Origin: Halomonas beimenensis
GTDB taxonomy: Bacteria; Pseudomonadota; Gammaproteobacteria; Pseudomonadales; Halomonadaceae
Direction of reading: 5' to 3'
DNA length: 64,000 nucleotides
Assembly (NCBI RefSeq): GCF_002549795.1
Contig: NZ_CP021435.1
Location: 1-64,000, forward strand
Position numbers and translations under genes: made by a program. Shown one piece after another: positions 29,445 to 37,976 of this stretch. The notes below the pieces were generated by a model. It saw nothing but the letters and a program-made list of their open reading frames with translations. It was not told the DNA's origin and did not search any database. Position 1 is the first letter of the stretch. The number at the start of each line of letters is the position of its first letter.

Positions 29445-30703
29445 GCAACACCGAGGAGACGACGATGCGCGACACGGCGAGCGACGGCGGCGAGGCGATC
29501 ATCGTCGGCGGCGGCATGGTGGGGGCGGCCCTGGCCTGCCTGCTCGGCGAGGCCGGCGTATCGCTGACCCTGCTGGACGCGCGACCGGGACCGCTGGACG
29601 CCGAGGCGGTGGGTCGCGGCCTCCCGGGGCGCCGCGTGAGCGCCCTGACCCCGGTGTCCCAGCGGCTGCTGGAGCGCCTGGGGGCCTGGGAGTGGATGCA
29701 GGCGCGGCGGGTCACGCCCTACCGCGGCATGCGGGTCTGGGACGCCGAGGGAACCGGCGAGGTGAGCTTCTCCGCCGACGAGGCCGGATTGCCGGTGCTC
29801 GGGCATATCGTCGAGAACGACGTGGTGCTGGCCGCCCTGGAGGCGCGTCTGGCCGCCCTGCCCACGGTGACCCGGCGCTTCGGCGCTCGGGTGGCCGGCC
29901 TCGAGTCCGCATCGCCGGGGCGCGCGGTGGTGCTGGAGGGAGGCGAGCGGCTCGCCGCCCCGCTGGTGGTGGCCGCCGACGGGGCACGCTCGCCGCTGCG
30001 CGAGCTGGCCGGCATCGGCGTGAGCGCCCGGGACACCGGGCATGCCGCGGTGGTCACCACGGTGCGCAACGCCCAGGCCCACGGCGGGGTGGCCCGTCAG
30101 GCCTTCCTGCCGTCGGGGCCCCTGGCCTTCCTGCCGCTGACCGTGGACGGGGACGATCGCTACTGCTCCATCGTCTGGTCGACCGCCCCGGAGGAGGCCG
30201 AGCGGCTCTGCGGCCTGCCCGCCGAGGCCCTGGCCGCGGAACTGGAGACGGCCTTCGCGGCTCGGCTCGGGCCGGTGTCGGTCATGGATCGCGCCCAGGC
30301 CGTGCCGTTGGTCCAGCGTCATGCGGAGCGCTACGTGCTGCCGGGGCTGGCGCTGGTCGGGGATGCCGCCCACAGCATCCACCCCCTGGCCGGCCAGGGG
30401 GTCAATCTGGGCCTGATGGATGCCGCGGTGCTCGCGGAGGAGCTGCTGGAGGGGCGGCGCCGGACCGCGACCCTGGGCGGCGAGGCCTGGCTGTCGCGCT
30501 ATGCCCGCCGGCGCCGGGGCGACAACGCGGCCATGCTGGGGCTCATGGACGGCTTCCGGTGGTTGTTCGGCGCCCGCCACCCGGCGGTGACCCTGGCCCG
30601 CAACCTGGGCATGTCGGGAGTCGACCGGCTGGCCCCGGTGAAGCGGCTGCTGATGCAGCAGGCGGCGGGGAAGCGCGGGCGGCTGCCGGCCGCCTGTCGC
30701 TAG
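29441..30703 (+). CDS. ubiI: UbiI/VisC-type FAD-dependent hydroxylase
   Basis: 420-residue flavin monooxygenase of the UbiH/UbiF/VisC family; in E. coli the gene after ubiH is ubiI, the C5-hydroxylase of aerobic ubiquinone synthesis. FAD motifs are AIIVGGGMVGAALA near 20 and VGDAAHSIHPLAGQGVNLGLMD near 306. Residue 1 overlaps the ubiH stop (ATGA). An internal ATG 8 codons later is a possible alternative start. Followed by a REP-like repeat pair before convergent ctpA. Confidence 0.9.
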   Translation: MSNTEETTMRDTASDGGEAIIVGGGMVGAALACLLGEAGVSLTLLDARPGPLDAEAVGRGLPGRRVSALTPVSQRLLERLGAWEWMQARRVTPYRGMRVWDAEGTGEVSFSADEAGLPVLGHIVENDVVLAALEARLAALPTVTRRFGARVAGLESASPGRAVVLEGGERLAAPLVVAADGARSPLRELAGIGVSARDTGHAAVVTTVRNAQAHGGVARQAFLPSGPLAFLPLTVDGDDRYCSIVWSTAPEEAERLCGLPAEALAAELETAFAARLGPVSVMDRAQAVPLVQRHAERYVLPGLALVGDAAHSIHPLAGQGVNLGLMDAAVLAEELLEGRRRTATLGGEAWLSRYARRRRGDNAAMLGLMDGFRWLFGARHPAVTLARNLGMSGVDRLAPVKRLLMQQAAGKRGRLPAACR

Positions 30704-30705
30704 CC

Positions 30706-30781
30706 GTACGTGGGTTAAGCAACGCCGAAGGCGCACCCGACGGCTCCCGCCGGATGCGCCTTCGGCTTATCCGGCCTACGG
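30706..30781. repeat. REP-like inverted pair (BIME-like) between ubiI and ctpA
   Basis: Two related palindromic units face each other. The right one contains GCCGGATGCGCCTTCGGC followed by TTATCCGGCCTACG, strikingly like the enterobacterial REP/PU consensus; the left one (CGTACGTGGGTTAAGC, then GCCGAAGGCGCACCC) is a divergent inverse copy. The CCGAAGGCGCA/TGCGCCTTCGG arms form a strong central hairpin that may also terminate both convergent genes. REP elements of this kind are spread by RAYT transposases. Confidence 0.75.
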
Positions 30782-30826
30782 CCCGGCGACGGGGGTTGGC
30801 CTGGCCCGCCGGCCTGGGGACGCCCG

Positions 30827-32155
30827 TCACTCGGTCGCGGCGGGGGACTCGGTCACCGGGGCATCCCGCTGGCTCAGCACGTTCAGCGCCTTGAGCAGGT
30901 TGAGCGCCTCCCCGAGCTGGTAGTCGTCGCGCAGGCGGCTGCTGAGCTCGTCCGCCCGGCGACCGTCGCCGTTGCCCTCCAGGTGCCCCTCCAGGTCCGC
31001 CTCGCGGACCCTCAGGGCGCTGCGTTCGGCCACCTCGAGGCGACCGCGCACCACCTCCACGTCGGGGGCGATGCCCTGGGCCTGGATGGAGCGTCCGCTG
31101 GGGGTGAAGTAGAGGGCGGTGGTCAGCTTGAGCGCCTCGTCCTCGCCCAGCGGCATGATCTGCTGGACCGACCCCTTGCCGAAGCTCTCGGTGCCCATCA
31201 CCACGCCGCGTCGCTGGTCCTGGAGGGCGCCGGCGACGATCCCCGCCGCCGAGGCGCTGCCGCCGTTGATCAGGACCACCAGCGGCACCTCGGGGGCGGC
31301 GGTCTCGCGGCCGGCCGAGAAGCTCATGGCGCTGTCCGGCAGGCGTCCCTCGGTGTAGACGATCAGCCCCTCGTCGAGGAAGGCGTCGGCCACGTCCACC
31401 GCGGCCTGCAGCACGCCGCCGGGATTGTTGCGCAGGTCCAGGACCAGCCCCTTCGAGGCCCCCGCCTGGCGCAGCGTCTCCAGGGCCTCGATGACCTGGT
31501 CGCCGGTGCGGGTCTGGAACTGGCTGATCCGCAGGTAGCCGAAGCCCGGGGCCAGCAGCTCGTGCTTGACGCTCTGGGTACGGATGATCTCCCGCTCGAT
31601 GGTCACGCTCAGCGGCGCGCTCTCGCCCTCGCGCATGATCGTCAGGCGGATCTCGGTGCCGGGGTCGCCGCGCATCAGGTCCACCGCCTCCTGCAGCGAC
31701 AGCCCCTCGGTCGGCGTGTCGTCGATGCGCAGGATGATGTCCTGGGCCTGGAGCCCGGCCCGGGAGGCCGGGGTGTCGTCGATGGGGGTGACGACGGTGA
31801 GCTGGCCGTCGCGCTTGCCGACCTCGATGCCCACCCCGCCGAACTCGCCCTGGGTGGATTCCTGCAGGGTCCGGTAGGCCTCGGCATCGAGGAAGGTGGA
31901 ATGGGGATCCAGTTCGCTGAGCATGCCCCGCATGGCGTTGCGCAGCAGGGTGGCGTCGTCGACCTCCTCGACGTAGGCCCGCTTGATGCGTTCGAACACC
32001 TCGCCGAAGGCCTGGATCTCCTCGACCGGCAGGTCGCCGGCCCCGGTTTCCGTCTGGGCCGGGGCGGGCAACGGCAGCGCCAGCAGGGCGACCGGCAGCA
32101 GCGCCGCGCTCAGGCGCCGCAGCGGGGCGAACGGGTCGGCGGGCGTCAGGGGCAT
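30827..32155 (-). CDS. Carboxy-terminal processing protease (S41 family)
   Basis: Periplasmic serine protease, 442 residues. N-terminal signal peptide (hydrophobic run SAALLPVALLALPLPAPAQ), then a PDZ domain (FGGVGIEVGKRDGQLTVVTP near 108) and the S41 catalytic core with Ser in NGGSASAAGIVAGAL near 318 and Lys in GTESFGKGSVQ. Proteins of this family downstream of gpmI-envC are widespread in gammaproteobacteria and probably process cell-wall enzymes. Start ATG 32155 chosen for the signal peptide; the frame runs open far upstream over envC, which is spurious. Confidence 0.95.
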   Translation of the reverse strand: MPLTPADPFAPLRRLSAALLPVALLALPLPAPAQTETGAGDLPVEEIQAFGEVFERIKRAYVEEVDDATLLRNAMRGMLSELDPHSTFLDAEAYRTLQESTQGEFGGVGIEVGKRDGQLTVVTPIDDTPASRAGLQAQDIILRIDDTPTEGLSLQEAVDLMRGDPGTEIRLTIMREGESAPLSVTIEREIIRTQSVKHELLAPGFGYLRISQFQTRTGDQVIEALETLRQAGASKGLVLDLRNNPGGVLQAAVDVADAFLDEGLIVYTEGRLPDSAMSFSAGRETAAPEVPLVVLINGGSASAAGIVAGALQDQRRGVVMGTESFGKGSVQQIMPLGEDEALKLTTALYFTPSGRSIQAQGIAPDVEVVRGRLEVAERSALRVREADLEGHLEGNGDGRRADELSSRLRDDYQLGEALNLLKALNVLSQRDAPVTESPAATE

Positions 32156-32232
32156 GCGCTCTCTCGTGATGGCAGGCAGATGGGGGACCAGCATAGCGTG
32201 CCCGTGGTCGCTAATGGAATAGTGGCGCCGCG

Positions 32233-33378
32233 CTAGCGGCGGGCGATCCAGGCGCGCGGGTCGATGGGCTCGCCGTCGCGTCGCACCTCGAAGTAGAGCC
32301 CCGGCGAGGCCTGGCCGCCGGTGGCGCCCACCACGCCCAGGGCGTCGCCCCTTGCCACGGCCTGCCCCACCCGGACGCGGAAGCGCTGGAGGTGGGCGTG
32401 GAGGGTCATCACGCCGTCGCCGTGATCGAGGATCAACAGGTTGCCGAAGCCGCGCATCCAGTCGGCGAAGACCACCCGGCCGGGGTGGATGGCGGTCACC
32501 GGCGTGCCCTCGGCGGCGCGGATCACCAGGCCGTTGCGATGCACGCCGTTGCCGCCGCCGAACCCGGAGGCGACGTTGCCCTGCACCGGCCAGGGCAGTT
32601 GCCCCCGGGTGGCGCCGATGTCGGTGGAAGGCGGCGGCCGTTCCAGCCGGGCCAGGCGTTCCTGAATCTGTCGCAGCACCCGCTCGGCGTGGGCCCGGTC
32701 CTGGTCGAGGTCGGCGAGCCGCGCCTGCTCGCTCGCATAGCGGGCGTCCAGTTCCTCCACCAGGGTGCGGCGCGCGGCCATGCGCTCGGCGAGCTCGGCC
32801 TGGCGGGTCTCGAGCTCCTCGGCCAGGTCCGCCAGCCGGTCGCGACGGGCGTCCAGCGCCTCGCGATTCTCGGCCAGCGCCGATTCCAGGCGGGCGATCG
32901 CGTCCAGCCGCGCATGGCGGGCCCGGGCGAGACGGTTGAGGTAGGCCTGCAGGCGATCGAGACGGGCGGGGTCGTCCAGGTTCAGCAGCAGCTTGAGCTG
33001 CGGACTGAGGCCCAGGCGGTAGAGGCCGTCGAGCTGCTCCCCCAGGGCGGCGAGCTGGTCGGCGCGTTCGGCCTCGAGGGCCTGGCCACGCGCCCGGAGG
33101 TCGGCGACCTCGGCGTCCAGGCTGCGACGTTCGGCCTGGAGGGCGTCCAGTCGGCGGTGCGTCTCGGCCAGCGCCGTCTCCACCTCGCGCAGGGCCTCGC
33201 CGGCCGCGTCCCGGGCATCTCGGGTGGCGGCGAGGTCCTCCGTGACCGCCTCGATGCGCTCGCCGATGGCATCCAGGCGTGCGCGGGCTTCCCGCTCGCC
33301 GGTCGGCGCCGCCTGGGCGACGCCCAGGGCGAGGCCCAGCAGCAGGGGCAGCCACCGGGCCGGCAGGCGGGGGCTCAC
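32233..33378 (-). CDS. envC: Murein hydrolase activator EnvC
   Basis: Periplasmic activator of the AmiA/AmiB amidases at the division septum. 381 residues from a GTG that overlaps the gpmI stop (GTGA). Signal peptide ([18 protein letters not shown]), a long coiled coil (about 25-240), and a C-terminal LytM domain. The LytM metal site is degenerate: HRNGL lacks the Asp of HxxxD and LYFEVRR replaces the final His, although LHAHL is kept. This matches EnvC-type activators without hydrolase activity. Confidence 0.93.
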   Translation of the reverse strand: MSPRLPARWLPLLLGLALGVAQAAPTGEREARARLDAIGERIEAVTEDLAATRDARDAAGEALREVETALAETHRRLDALQAERRSLDAEVADLRARGQALEAERADQLAALGEQLDGLYRLGLSPQLKLLLNLDDPARLDRLQAYLNRLARARHARLDAIARLESALAENREALDARRDRLADLAEELETRQAELAERMAARRTLVEELDARYASEQARLADLDQDRAHAERVLRQIQERLARLERPPPSTDIGATRGQLPWPVQGNVASGFGGGNGVHRNGLVIRAAEGTPVTAIHPGRVVFADWMRGFGNLLILDHGDGVMTLHAHLQRFRVRVGQAVARGDALGVVGATGGQASPGLYFEVRRDGEPIDPRAWIARR

Positions 33379-34946
33379 GCCTCGATCAGCACCCGGCCGG
33401 TCATCTCCTCGGGCACCGGCTGGTCCATCAGGGTCAGCAGGGTCGGGGCGATGTCGCACAGCCGGCCATCCTGGGCGAGGCGCCACGGGCGCTCGCCGAC
33501 GTAGATCAGCGGGACGTCGAAGGTCGTGTGGGCGGTCTGGGCCGCACCGGTCTCCGGGTGCACCATCTGCTCGGCGTTGCCGTGGTCGGCGGTGATCAGG
33601 CAGGCGCCGCCGACCTTCTCCAGGGCCTCGACCACGCGACCCACGCAGGCATCGACGGTCTCGATGGCCTTGACGGCGGCCTCGAAGTCCCCGGTGTGGC
33701 CGACCATGTCGCCGTTGGCGTAGTTGCAGACGATGAGGTCGTGGGCCCCGGACTCGATGGCCTCCACCAGGCGGTCGGTGACCTCCACGGCGCTCATCTC
33801 GGGCTTCTCGTCGTAGGTCTTGACGTCCTGGGGCGAGGGGACCAGCACCCGGGTCTCGCCCTGGTACTCGGCCTCGCGGCCGCCGGAGAAGAAGAAGGTG
33901 ACATGGGCGTACTTCTCGGTCTCGGCGATGCGCAGCTGAGTGAGGCCGCGCCGCTCCATCACCTCGCCCAGGGTGTTGGGCAGGTCGGCCGGGGGGAAGC
34001 CCGGCGGGGCCGGGATGTCGGCGGCATACTGGGTCATGGTCACCAGGCTGCCGCCGGCCAGGCGGGGCCGGGCGTGGCGCTCGAAGCCGCGGAAGTCGTC
34101 CTCGACGAAGGCCCGGGTCAGCTCCCGGGCCCGGTCGGCGCGGAAGTTCATGAACAGCACGGCGTCGCCGTCTGCCACGCGCACCGGCTCGTCGTCGCCG
34201 AGCACCGCGGTGGCGGTGACGAATTCATCGGTCTCGCCTCGGTCGTAGGCCGCGTCCAGGCCGGCCTCGGCGCTCCCGGCGGTATGATCGGCGACGCCCT
34301 CGGTGATCAGGCGGTAGGCCCGCTCGACCCGCTCCCAGCGGTTGTCGCGGTCCATGGCGTAGTAGCGGCCGATCAGCGAGGCCACGTAGCCGTTGTCGGC
34401 GCCGACCAGTTCGGCGAGCCGGGCGTTGGTCCGCTCGATGGAGGCGCGGGCGCTCTTCGGCGGGGTGTCGCGGCCGTCGAGGAAGGCGTGCACGTAGAGG
34501 CGCTTGGCGCCGCGACGGACGGCGAGCTCGGCCATCGCCAGCAGGTGGTCCTCGTGGCTGTGCACGCCGCCCGGCGACAGCAGGCCGAGCAGGTGCACGG
34601 CACGGCCGGCCTCGGCGGCGGCGTCCAGCGGCCCGGTCAGGGTGGCGTTGCGGTCCAGGTCCCCGTCCTCGATGGCCTTGGTGATGCGGGTGAAGTCCTG
34701 GTAGACGATGCGGCCGGCGCCGAGGTTCATGTGGCCGACCTCCGAATTGCCCATCTGGCCGTCGGGCAGCCCCACGTACCGGCCGTCGGTATGCACCAGC
34801 GCATGGGGCCGCGTCTCCCAGAGGCGGTCCATCACCGGCGTCCGGGCCGCCAGGATGGCGTTGTCGGTGGGATCCGGGTTGTGGCCATAGCCGTCGAGGA
34901 TGAGCAGCGCCACCGGGCGGGGCGTCGGGGTCGAAGAGTCGGTCAT
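33375..34946 (-). CDS. gpmI: 2,3-bisphosphoglycerate-independent phosphoglycerate mutase
   Basis: Manganese-dependent glycolytic enzyme interconverting 3- and 2-phosphoglycerate. 523 residues from ATG 34946 (an ATG at 35030 is unlikely). Metal-binding [18 protein letters not shown] near 15, phosphoserine motif [16 protein letters not shown] near 65-80, HSHEDHL near 128, and C-terminal [10 protein letters not shown]. Heads a gpmI-envC-ctpA operon that is conserved in Pseudomonas and E. coli (yibP region). Confidence 0.98.
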   Translation of the reverse strand: MTDSSTPTPRPVALLILDGYGHNPDPTDNAILAARTPVMDRLWETRPHALVHTDGRYVGLPDGQMGNSEVGHMNLGAGRIVYQDFTRITKAIEDGDLDRNATLTGPLDAAAEAGRAVHLLGLLSPGGVHSHEDHLLAMAELAVRRGAKRLYVHAFLDGRDTPPKSARASIERTNARLAELVGADNGYVASLIGRYYAMDRDNRWERVERAYRLITEGVADHTAGSAEAGLDAAYDRGETDEFVTATAVLGDDEPVRVADGDAVLFMNFRADRARELTRAFVEDDFRGFERHARPRLAGGSLVTMTQYAADIPAPPGFPPADLPNTLGEVMERRGLTQLRIAETEKYAHVTFFFSGGREAEYQGETRVLVPSPQDVKTYDEKPEMSAVEVTDRLVEAIESGAHDLIVCNYANGDMVGHTGDFEAAVKAIETVDACVGRVVEALEKVGGACLITADHGNAEQMVHPETGAAQTAHTTFDVPLIYVGERPWRLAQDGRLCDIAPTLLTLMDQPVPEEMTGRVLIEA

Positions 34947-35075
34947 GGGGTCCAGGCCTCGTGTTGGGGGCGATGCCCGCCACGGTGTCCCGTCGGCGGG
35001 GTCGCGACTTGCCGTTGCTTGCGGCATCATATCGCACGGTCCCGCCGGGCGTCATATCGCCGCGTCGGCATCATG

Positions 35076-35081
35076 TATACT
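35076..35081 (+). promoter_or_regulatory. Probable -10 of the rhodanese-secB unit
   Basis: TATACT at 35076-35081 preceded directly by TG, 65 nt before the ATG at 35146. The -35 is weak. Divergent from gpmI across a 199-nt gap that otherwise shows no features. Confidence 0.45.
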
Positions 35082-35145
35082 GGGCGCCGCCGGCCCGGGC
35101 CGGCATCGTTCACCGTGCACCCGAGAAGAAGAGTTTCCCTAAGCC

Positions 35146-35568
35146 ATGATCGATCAGCTGTTCGAATTCGTGCAGAACCATCCGCTGCTGGTGGGTGCCT
35201 TCGTGCTGGTACTGGTGGCCTGGATCGCCTACGAGATCCGCAACAGCAGCGCCAGCGGCGTGACCACCGGCGAGGCCACCCAGCTGGTCAATCGCGAGGA
35301 CGCCGTGGTGCTCGACATCCGCGAGGCCGGCGACTTCAAGGCCGGCCATATCGCCGGGGCCCGCAACATTCCCCAGAGCCGTCTCGAGGACCGGATGGGC
35401 GAGCTCGAGAAGTTCAAGAGCAAGCCGATCATCGTGGTCTGCAAGCACGGCCAGAGTTCCGGTGTCGCCCTGGCCAAGCTCACCAAGGCCGGTTTCGAGC
35501 GCGTGCTCAAGCTCAAGGGCGGCATGTCCCAGTGGCAGGCCGACAACCTGCCCGTGGTCAAGAAGTGA
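35146..35568 (+). CDS. Membrane-anchored rhodanese-like protein (YibN type)
   Basis: 140 residues: one N-terminal membrane helix (about 14-31, PLLVGAFVLVLVAWIAY) and a rhodanese domain with the active-site loop VVCKHGQSSG (Cys near 105). YibN-type proteins lie beside gpmI and secB in many gammaproteobacteria and have been linked to membrane-protein insertion; sulfurtransferase activity is possible because the Cys is present. The glutaredoxin gene grxC, which often separates it from secB, is absent here. Confidence 0.93.
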   Translation: MIDQLFEFVQNHPLLVGAFVLVLVAWIAYEIRNSSASGVTTGEATQLVNREDAVVLDIREAGDFKAGHIAGARNIPQSRLEDRMGELEKFKSKPIIVVCKHGQSSGVALAKLTKAGFERVLKLKGGMSQWQADNLPVVKK

Positions 35569-35610
35569 CCGACGCCATTTTCTCATCTATCGACCAAAGG
35601 ATCCCTTTCC

Positions 35611-36129
35611 ATGGCGGAAGACAACAACCCGAACAACGGCGCAGGCGGCCAGGCCGCCGGTCAGCAGGACAAGCCCCAGGTGCAGTTCGCCCTGCAGCGC
35701 ATCTACGTCAAGGACATCTCCTTCGAGGCGCCGAACTCCCCGGCGGTCTTCCAGCAGCCGTTCAAGCCCAAGGTCGGCCTGGACCTGAATACCACCCACC
35801 AGCAGGTCGGTGACGACCTCTTCGAGGTGGTGATCAAGGTCACCGCCCAGGTGACCCACAGCGAGGAAGGCACCACCTCCTTCCTGGCCGAGATCGAGCA
35901 GGCCGGCCTGTTCCGCATCGGCGGCATCGAGGGCGCCCAGCTGGACCACACCCTGGGGGCCTTCTGCCCCAACGTGCTCTTCCCCTACGCCCGGGAATGC
36001 ATCGACAACCTGGTCAACCGTGGCGGCTTCCCGCCGCTGATGCTCTCGCCGGTGAACTTCGAGGCGATCTACGCCCAGAAGAAGCAGCGCGAGGCCCAGC
36101 AGCAGCAGGACCAGCAGGCCACCCAGTAA
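35611..36129 (+). CDS. secB: Protein-export chaperone SecB
   Basis: Cytosolic tetrameric chaperone that keeps preproteins unfolded and delivers them to SecA. 172 residues; the core QFALQRIYVKDISFEAPNSP, VTHSEEGTTSFLAEIEQAGLF and LDHTLGAFCPNVLFPYARE segments are characteristic. N- and C-terminal tails are Gln/Ala rich. 42 nt after the rhodanese gene with AAAGGA upstream, so probably cotranscribed. Confidence 0.98.
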   Translation: MAEDNNPNNGAGGQAAGQQDKPQVQFALQRIYVKDISFEAPNSPAVFQQPFKPKVGLDLNTTHQQVGDDLFEVVIKVTAQVTHSEEGTTSFLAEIEQAGLFRIGGIEGAQLDHTLGAFCPNVLFPYARECIDNLVNRGGFPPLMLSPVNFEAIYAQKKQREAQQQQDQQATQ

Positions 36130-36134
36130 GCGAC

Positions 36135-36330
36135 CCCTTGCGGGATGAGCGCCGGGGGCAAGGCGGCGCGAGGGTCCTACGCCATGGGTGAGGAGGATTC
36201 CTCCGAACGGGCTGGCCAGGGATGGCCAGCACCGGCCCTGCAAGCGGCGCAGGACGCGAGAGCGCCGCAGGGCGTGGGTAGCGCCCAGGGATGGGTTCAC
36301 AGCGCCCTCGCACAGGCTTGCCCCCGGGAA
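36135..36330. repeat. Long palindromic repeat cluster, includes copy B of the dispersed repeat
   Basis: Fills the secB-rsmE gap. Outer arms GCCGGGGGCAAGGCGGCGCGAGGG (in part, near 36150) and the complement of 36306-36330 are imperfect inverted repeats; inside lie a perfect hairpin GCTGGCCA-GGGA-TGGCCAGC (36211-36230) and a block (36272-36305) matching 10737-10770 in reverse orientation at 31 of 34 positions. It looks like a mobile or amplifying non-coding repeat and could also attenuate transcription after secB. Confidence 0.7.
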
Positions 36331-36372
36331 AGCTCATCGCCTCGATGGAGCAACCGGAGATCCTTTCCGTCC

Positions 36373-37104
36373 ATGGCGATCAGACCTCCTCGTATCCATG
36401 TCGCCGCCGCGCTCACCGACGGCCCCGACGTCGTCCTCCCCGAGGGCGCCGCCCGCCACGTGGCCCGGGTGCTGCGCCTGGGCGAGGGCGCGCCCCTGGT
36501 GCTGTTCGACGGTCGGGGCATCGAGGCCGAGGCGGTGCTGGTCGAGGCCGGCCGCAAGCGGGTGGTGGCCCGGGTGGAGGCGGTGCATGAGGGGCGCGGC
36601 GAGTCGCCCCTGGCGGTGCATCTGGGCCAGGCGATCTCCAAGGGGGATCGCATGGACTACGCCATCCAGAAGGCCGTGGAACTCGGCGTCGCCGAGATCA
36701 CGCCGCTCTACACCGAACACGGCGACGTGCGCCTCAAGGGCGAGCGGGAGGCCAGGAAGCTCGCCCACTGGCAGGCGGTGGCCGCCAGCGCCTGCGAACA
36801 GTGTGGCCGTGCCACCCTGCCTCCCGTGCACCCCCCGCTGGCGCTGGCCGACTGGCTGGGCGGACGCGGCGAGGCCCTTCGCCTGGTGCTGCATCCCGGC
36901 ACGCCGGGCGTGCTCGACCGCCAGGGCGAGACCGCCTCGGCGGCGCTGCTGATCGGCCCCGAGGGCGGGCTGTCGTCGGCAGAGGTCGAGGCCGCCATCG
37001 GCGCCGATTTCGCCCCCCTGTCCCTGGGGCCGCGGATCCTGCGCACCGAGACCGCCCCGGTGGTGGCCCTGACGCTGCTGCAGGATCGCTTCGGCGACCT
37101 CTGA
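36373..37104 (+). CDS. rsmE: 16S rRNA (uracil(1498)-N(3))-methyltransferase
   Basis: SPOUT-fold methyltransferase for U1498 of 16S rRNA. 243 residues from ATG 36373 (GGAGAT upstream). N-terminal PUA-like part (DVVLPEGAARHVARVLRLGEGAP in parts), then SKGDRMDYAIQKAVELGVAEITPL and the SAM-binding knot region LLIGPEGGLSSAEVEAA and SLGPRILRTETAPVVAL. Its upstream frame through the repeat cluster is spurious. In Pseudomonas rsmE is also near gshB. Confidence 0.97.
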   Translation: MAIRPPRIHVAAALTDGPDVVLPEGAARHVARVLRLGEGAPLVLFDGRGIEAEAVLVEAGRKRVVARVEAVHEGRGESPLAVHLGQAISKGDRMDYAIQKAVELGVAEITPLYTEHGDVRLKGEREARKLAHWQAVAASACEQCGRATLPPVHPPLALADWLGGRGEALRLVLHPGTPGVLDRQGETASAALLIGPEGGLSSAEVEAAIGADFAPLSLGPRILRTETAPVVALTLLQDRFGDL

Positions 37105-37168
37105 GCGGCTTTCCCCGCCGCCGGCTCGTGTCCATAATGGCGGGACACTTCCTCCCGGTACCCGCGTC

Positions 37169-37891
37169 ATGACCGATGCCCACCGCCGCACGTCCCGTGC
37201 CGGCCATTCCCGCCGCGAGCCCATGCGCCGCGCCCGCGAACCCAAGGCCCGGATCGGCGAGGTGGCCTACCTGCCGGTGGTGACGGTCAACGAGACCGGC
37301 GCCTTCCTCGACTGGGGGCATTCCCGTGACCTGCTGCTGCCCTACGGGGAGCAACGCTTCCGCCCGGCCGTGGGCAAGCGGGTGCTGGTGATGATCCGCG
37401 AGGACGACCGTGGCCGTCCGGTGGCCACCCAGCGGCTGGATCGCCACCTGGCCGATCGCGCCGAGGGGCTCGTCGCCGGCGATGCCGTGGACCTGGTCAT
37501 CGCCGAGCGCACCGACCTCGGCTACAAGGCGGTGGTGAACCATCGCTTCTGGGGGCTGCTCTACCACGACGACGTGACCCGCTCGCTGCGCCGCGGCCAG
37601 CGTCTCCGGGGCCACGTCAAGCGCCTCCGCGACGACGGCCGGCTGGACCTCTCGCTGCTCCCCCCGGGACCGGCCCGGCTCGACGTGGTGGGCGAGGCCG
37701 TGCTCAAGGCGCTGCGCGAGAGCGGTGGCTACCTGCCGCTGTCCGATGCCAGCCCCGCCCCGGCGATCAAGGCGCGCCTCGGCGTCAGCAAGAACGCCTT
37801 CAAGCAGGCCATCGGCCGGCTCTACAAGCATCGCCGGATCACCATCGAGGCCGACGGCATCCGGCTTACCCCGGGGAGCGGCGAGGACTGA
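37169..37891 (+). CDS. CvfB-like S1 domain RNA-binding protein
   Basis: 240 residues. S1-type beta-barrel regions are visible as NETGAFLDWGHSRDLLLPYGEQ near 42 and VVNHRFWGLLYHDDVTRSLRRGQRLRGHV (in parts) near 120, followed by a C-terminal winged-helix (GGYLPLSDASPAPAIKARLGVSKNAFKQAIGRLYK, in parts). This is the architecture of CvfB/YitL, a conserved post-transcriptional regulator; its bacterial function outside Staphylococcus is poorly defined. Start may be residue 1 or Met19. Confidence 0.88.
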   Translation: MTDAHRRTSRAGHSRREPMRRAREPKARIGEVAYLPVVTVNETGAFLDWGHSRDLLLPYGEQRFRPAVGKRVLVMIREDDRGRPVATQRLDRHLADRAEGLVAGDAVDLVIAERTDLGYKAVVNHRFWGLLYHDDVTRSLRRGQRLRGHVKRLRDDGRLDLSLLPPGPARLDVVGEAVLKALRESGGYLPLSDASPAPAIKARLGVSKNAFKQAIGRLYKHRRITIEADGIRLTPGSGED

Positions 37892-37976
37892 GCGCCTTGG
37901 AGTCCATCGCGGCCCTGCGGCATACTGCGAGCCATCATTCCCCGCCGGCCATGTCCCGGCGCCGACGAGAAGACCG

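Noticed and set aside
30827..33355. 842-codon frame as a fused gene from envC region into ctpA
   Set aside because: The N-terminal half is an out-of-frame reading of envC (Arg/Pro/Gly rich). ctpA starts at 32155 with a signal peptide.
33279..35813. Plus-strand 844-codon frame over gpmI, the rhodanese gene and secB
   Set aside because: Antisense to gpmI and out of frame with yibN and secB; composition is that of a shadow frame.
36145..36372. N-terminal extension of rsmE and a second frame beginning at 36188
   Set aside because: Runs through the palindromic repeat cluster; RsmE homologues start at the ATG at 36373.
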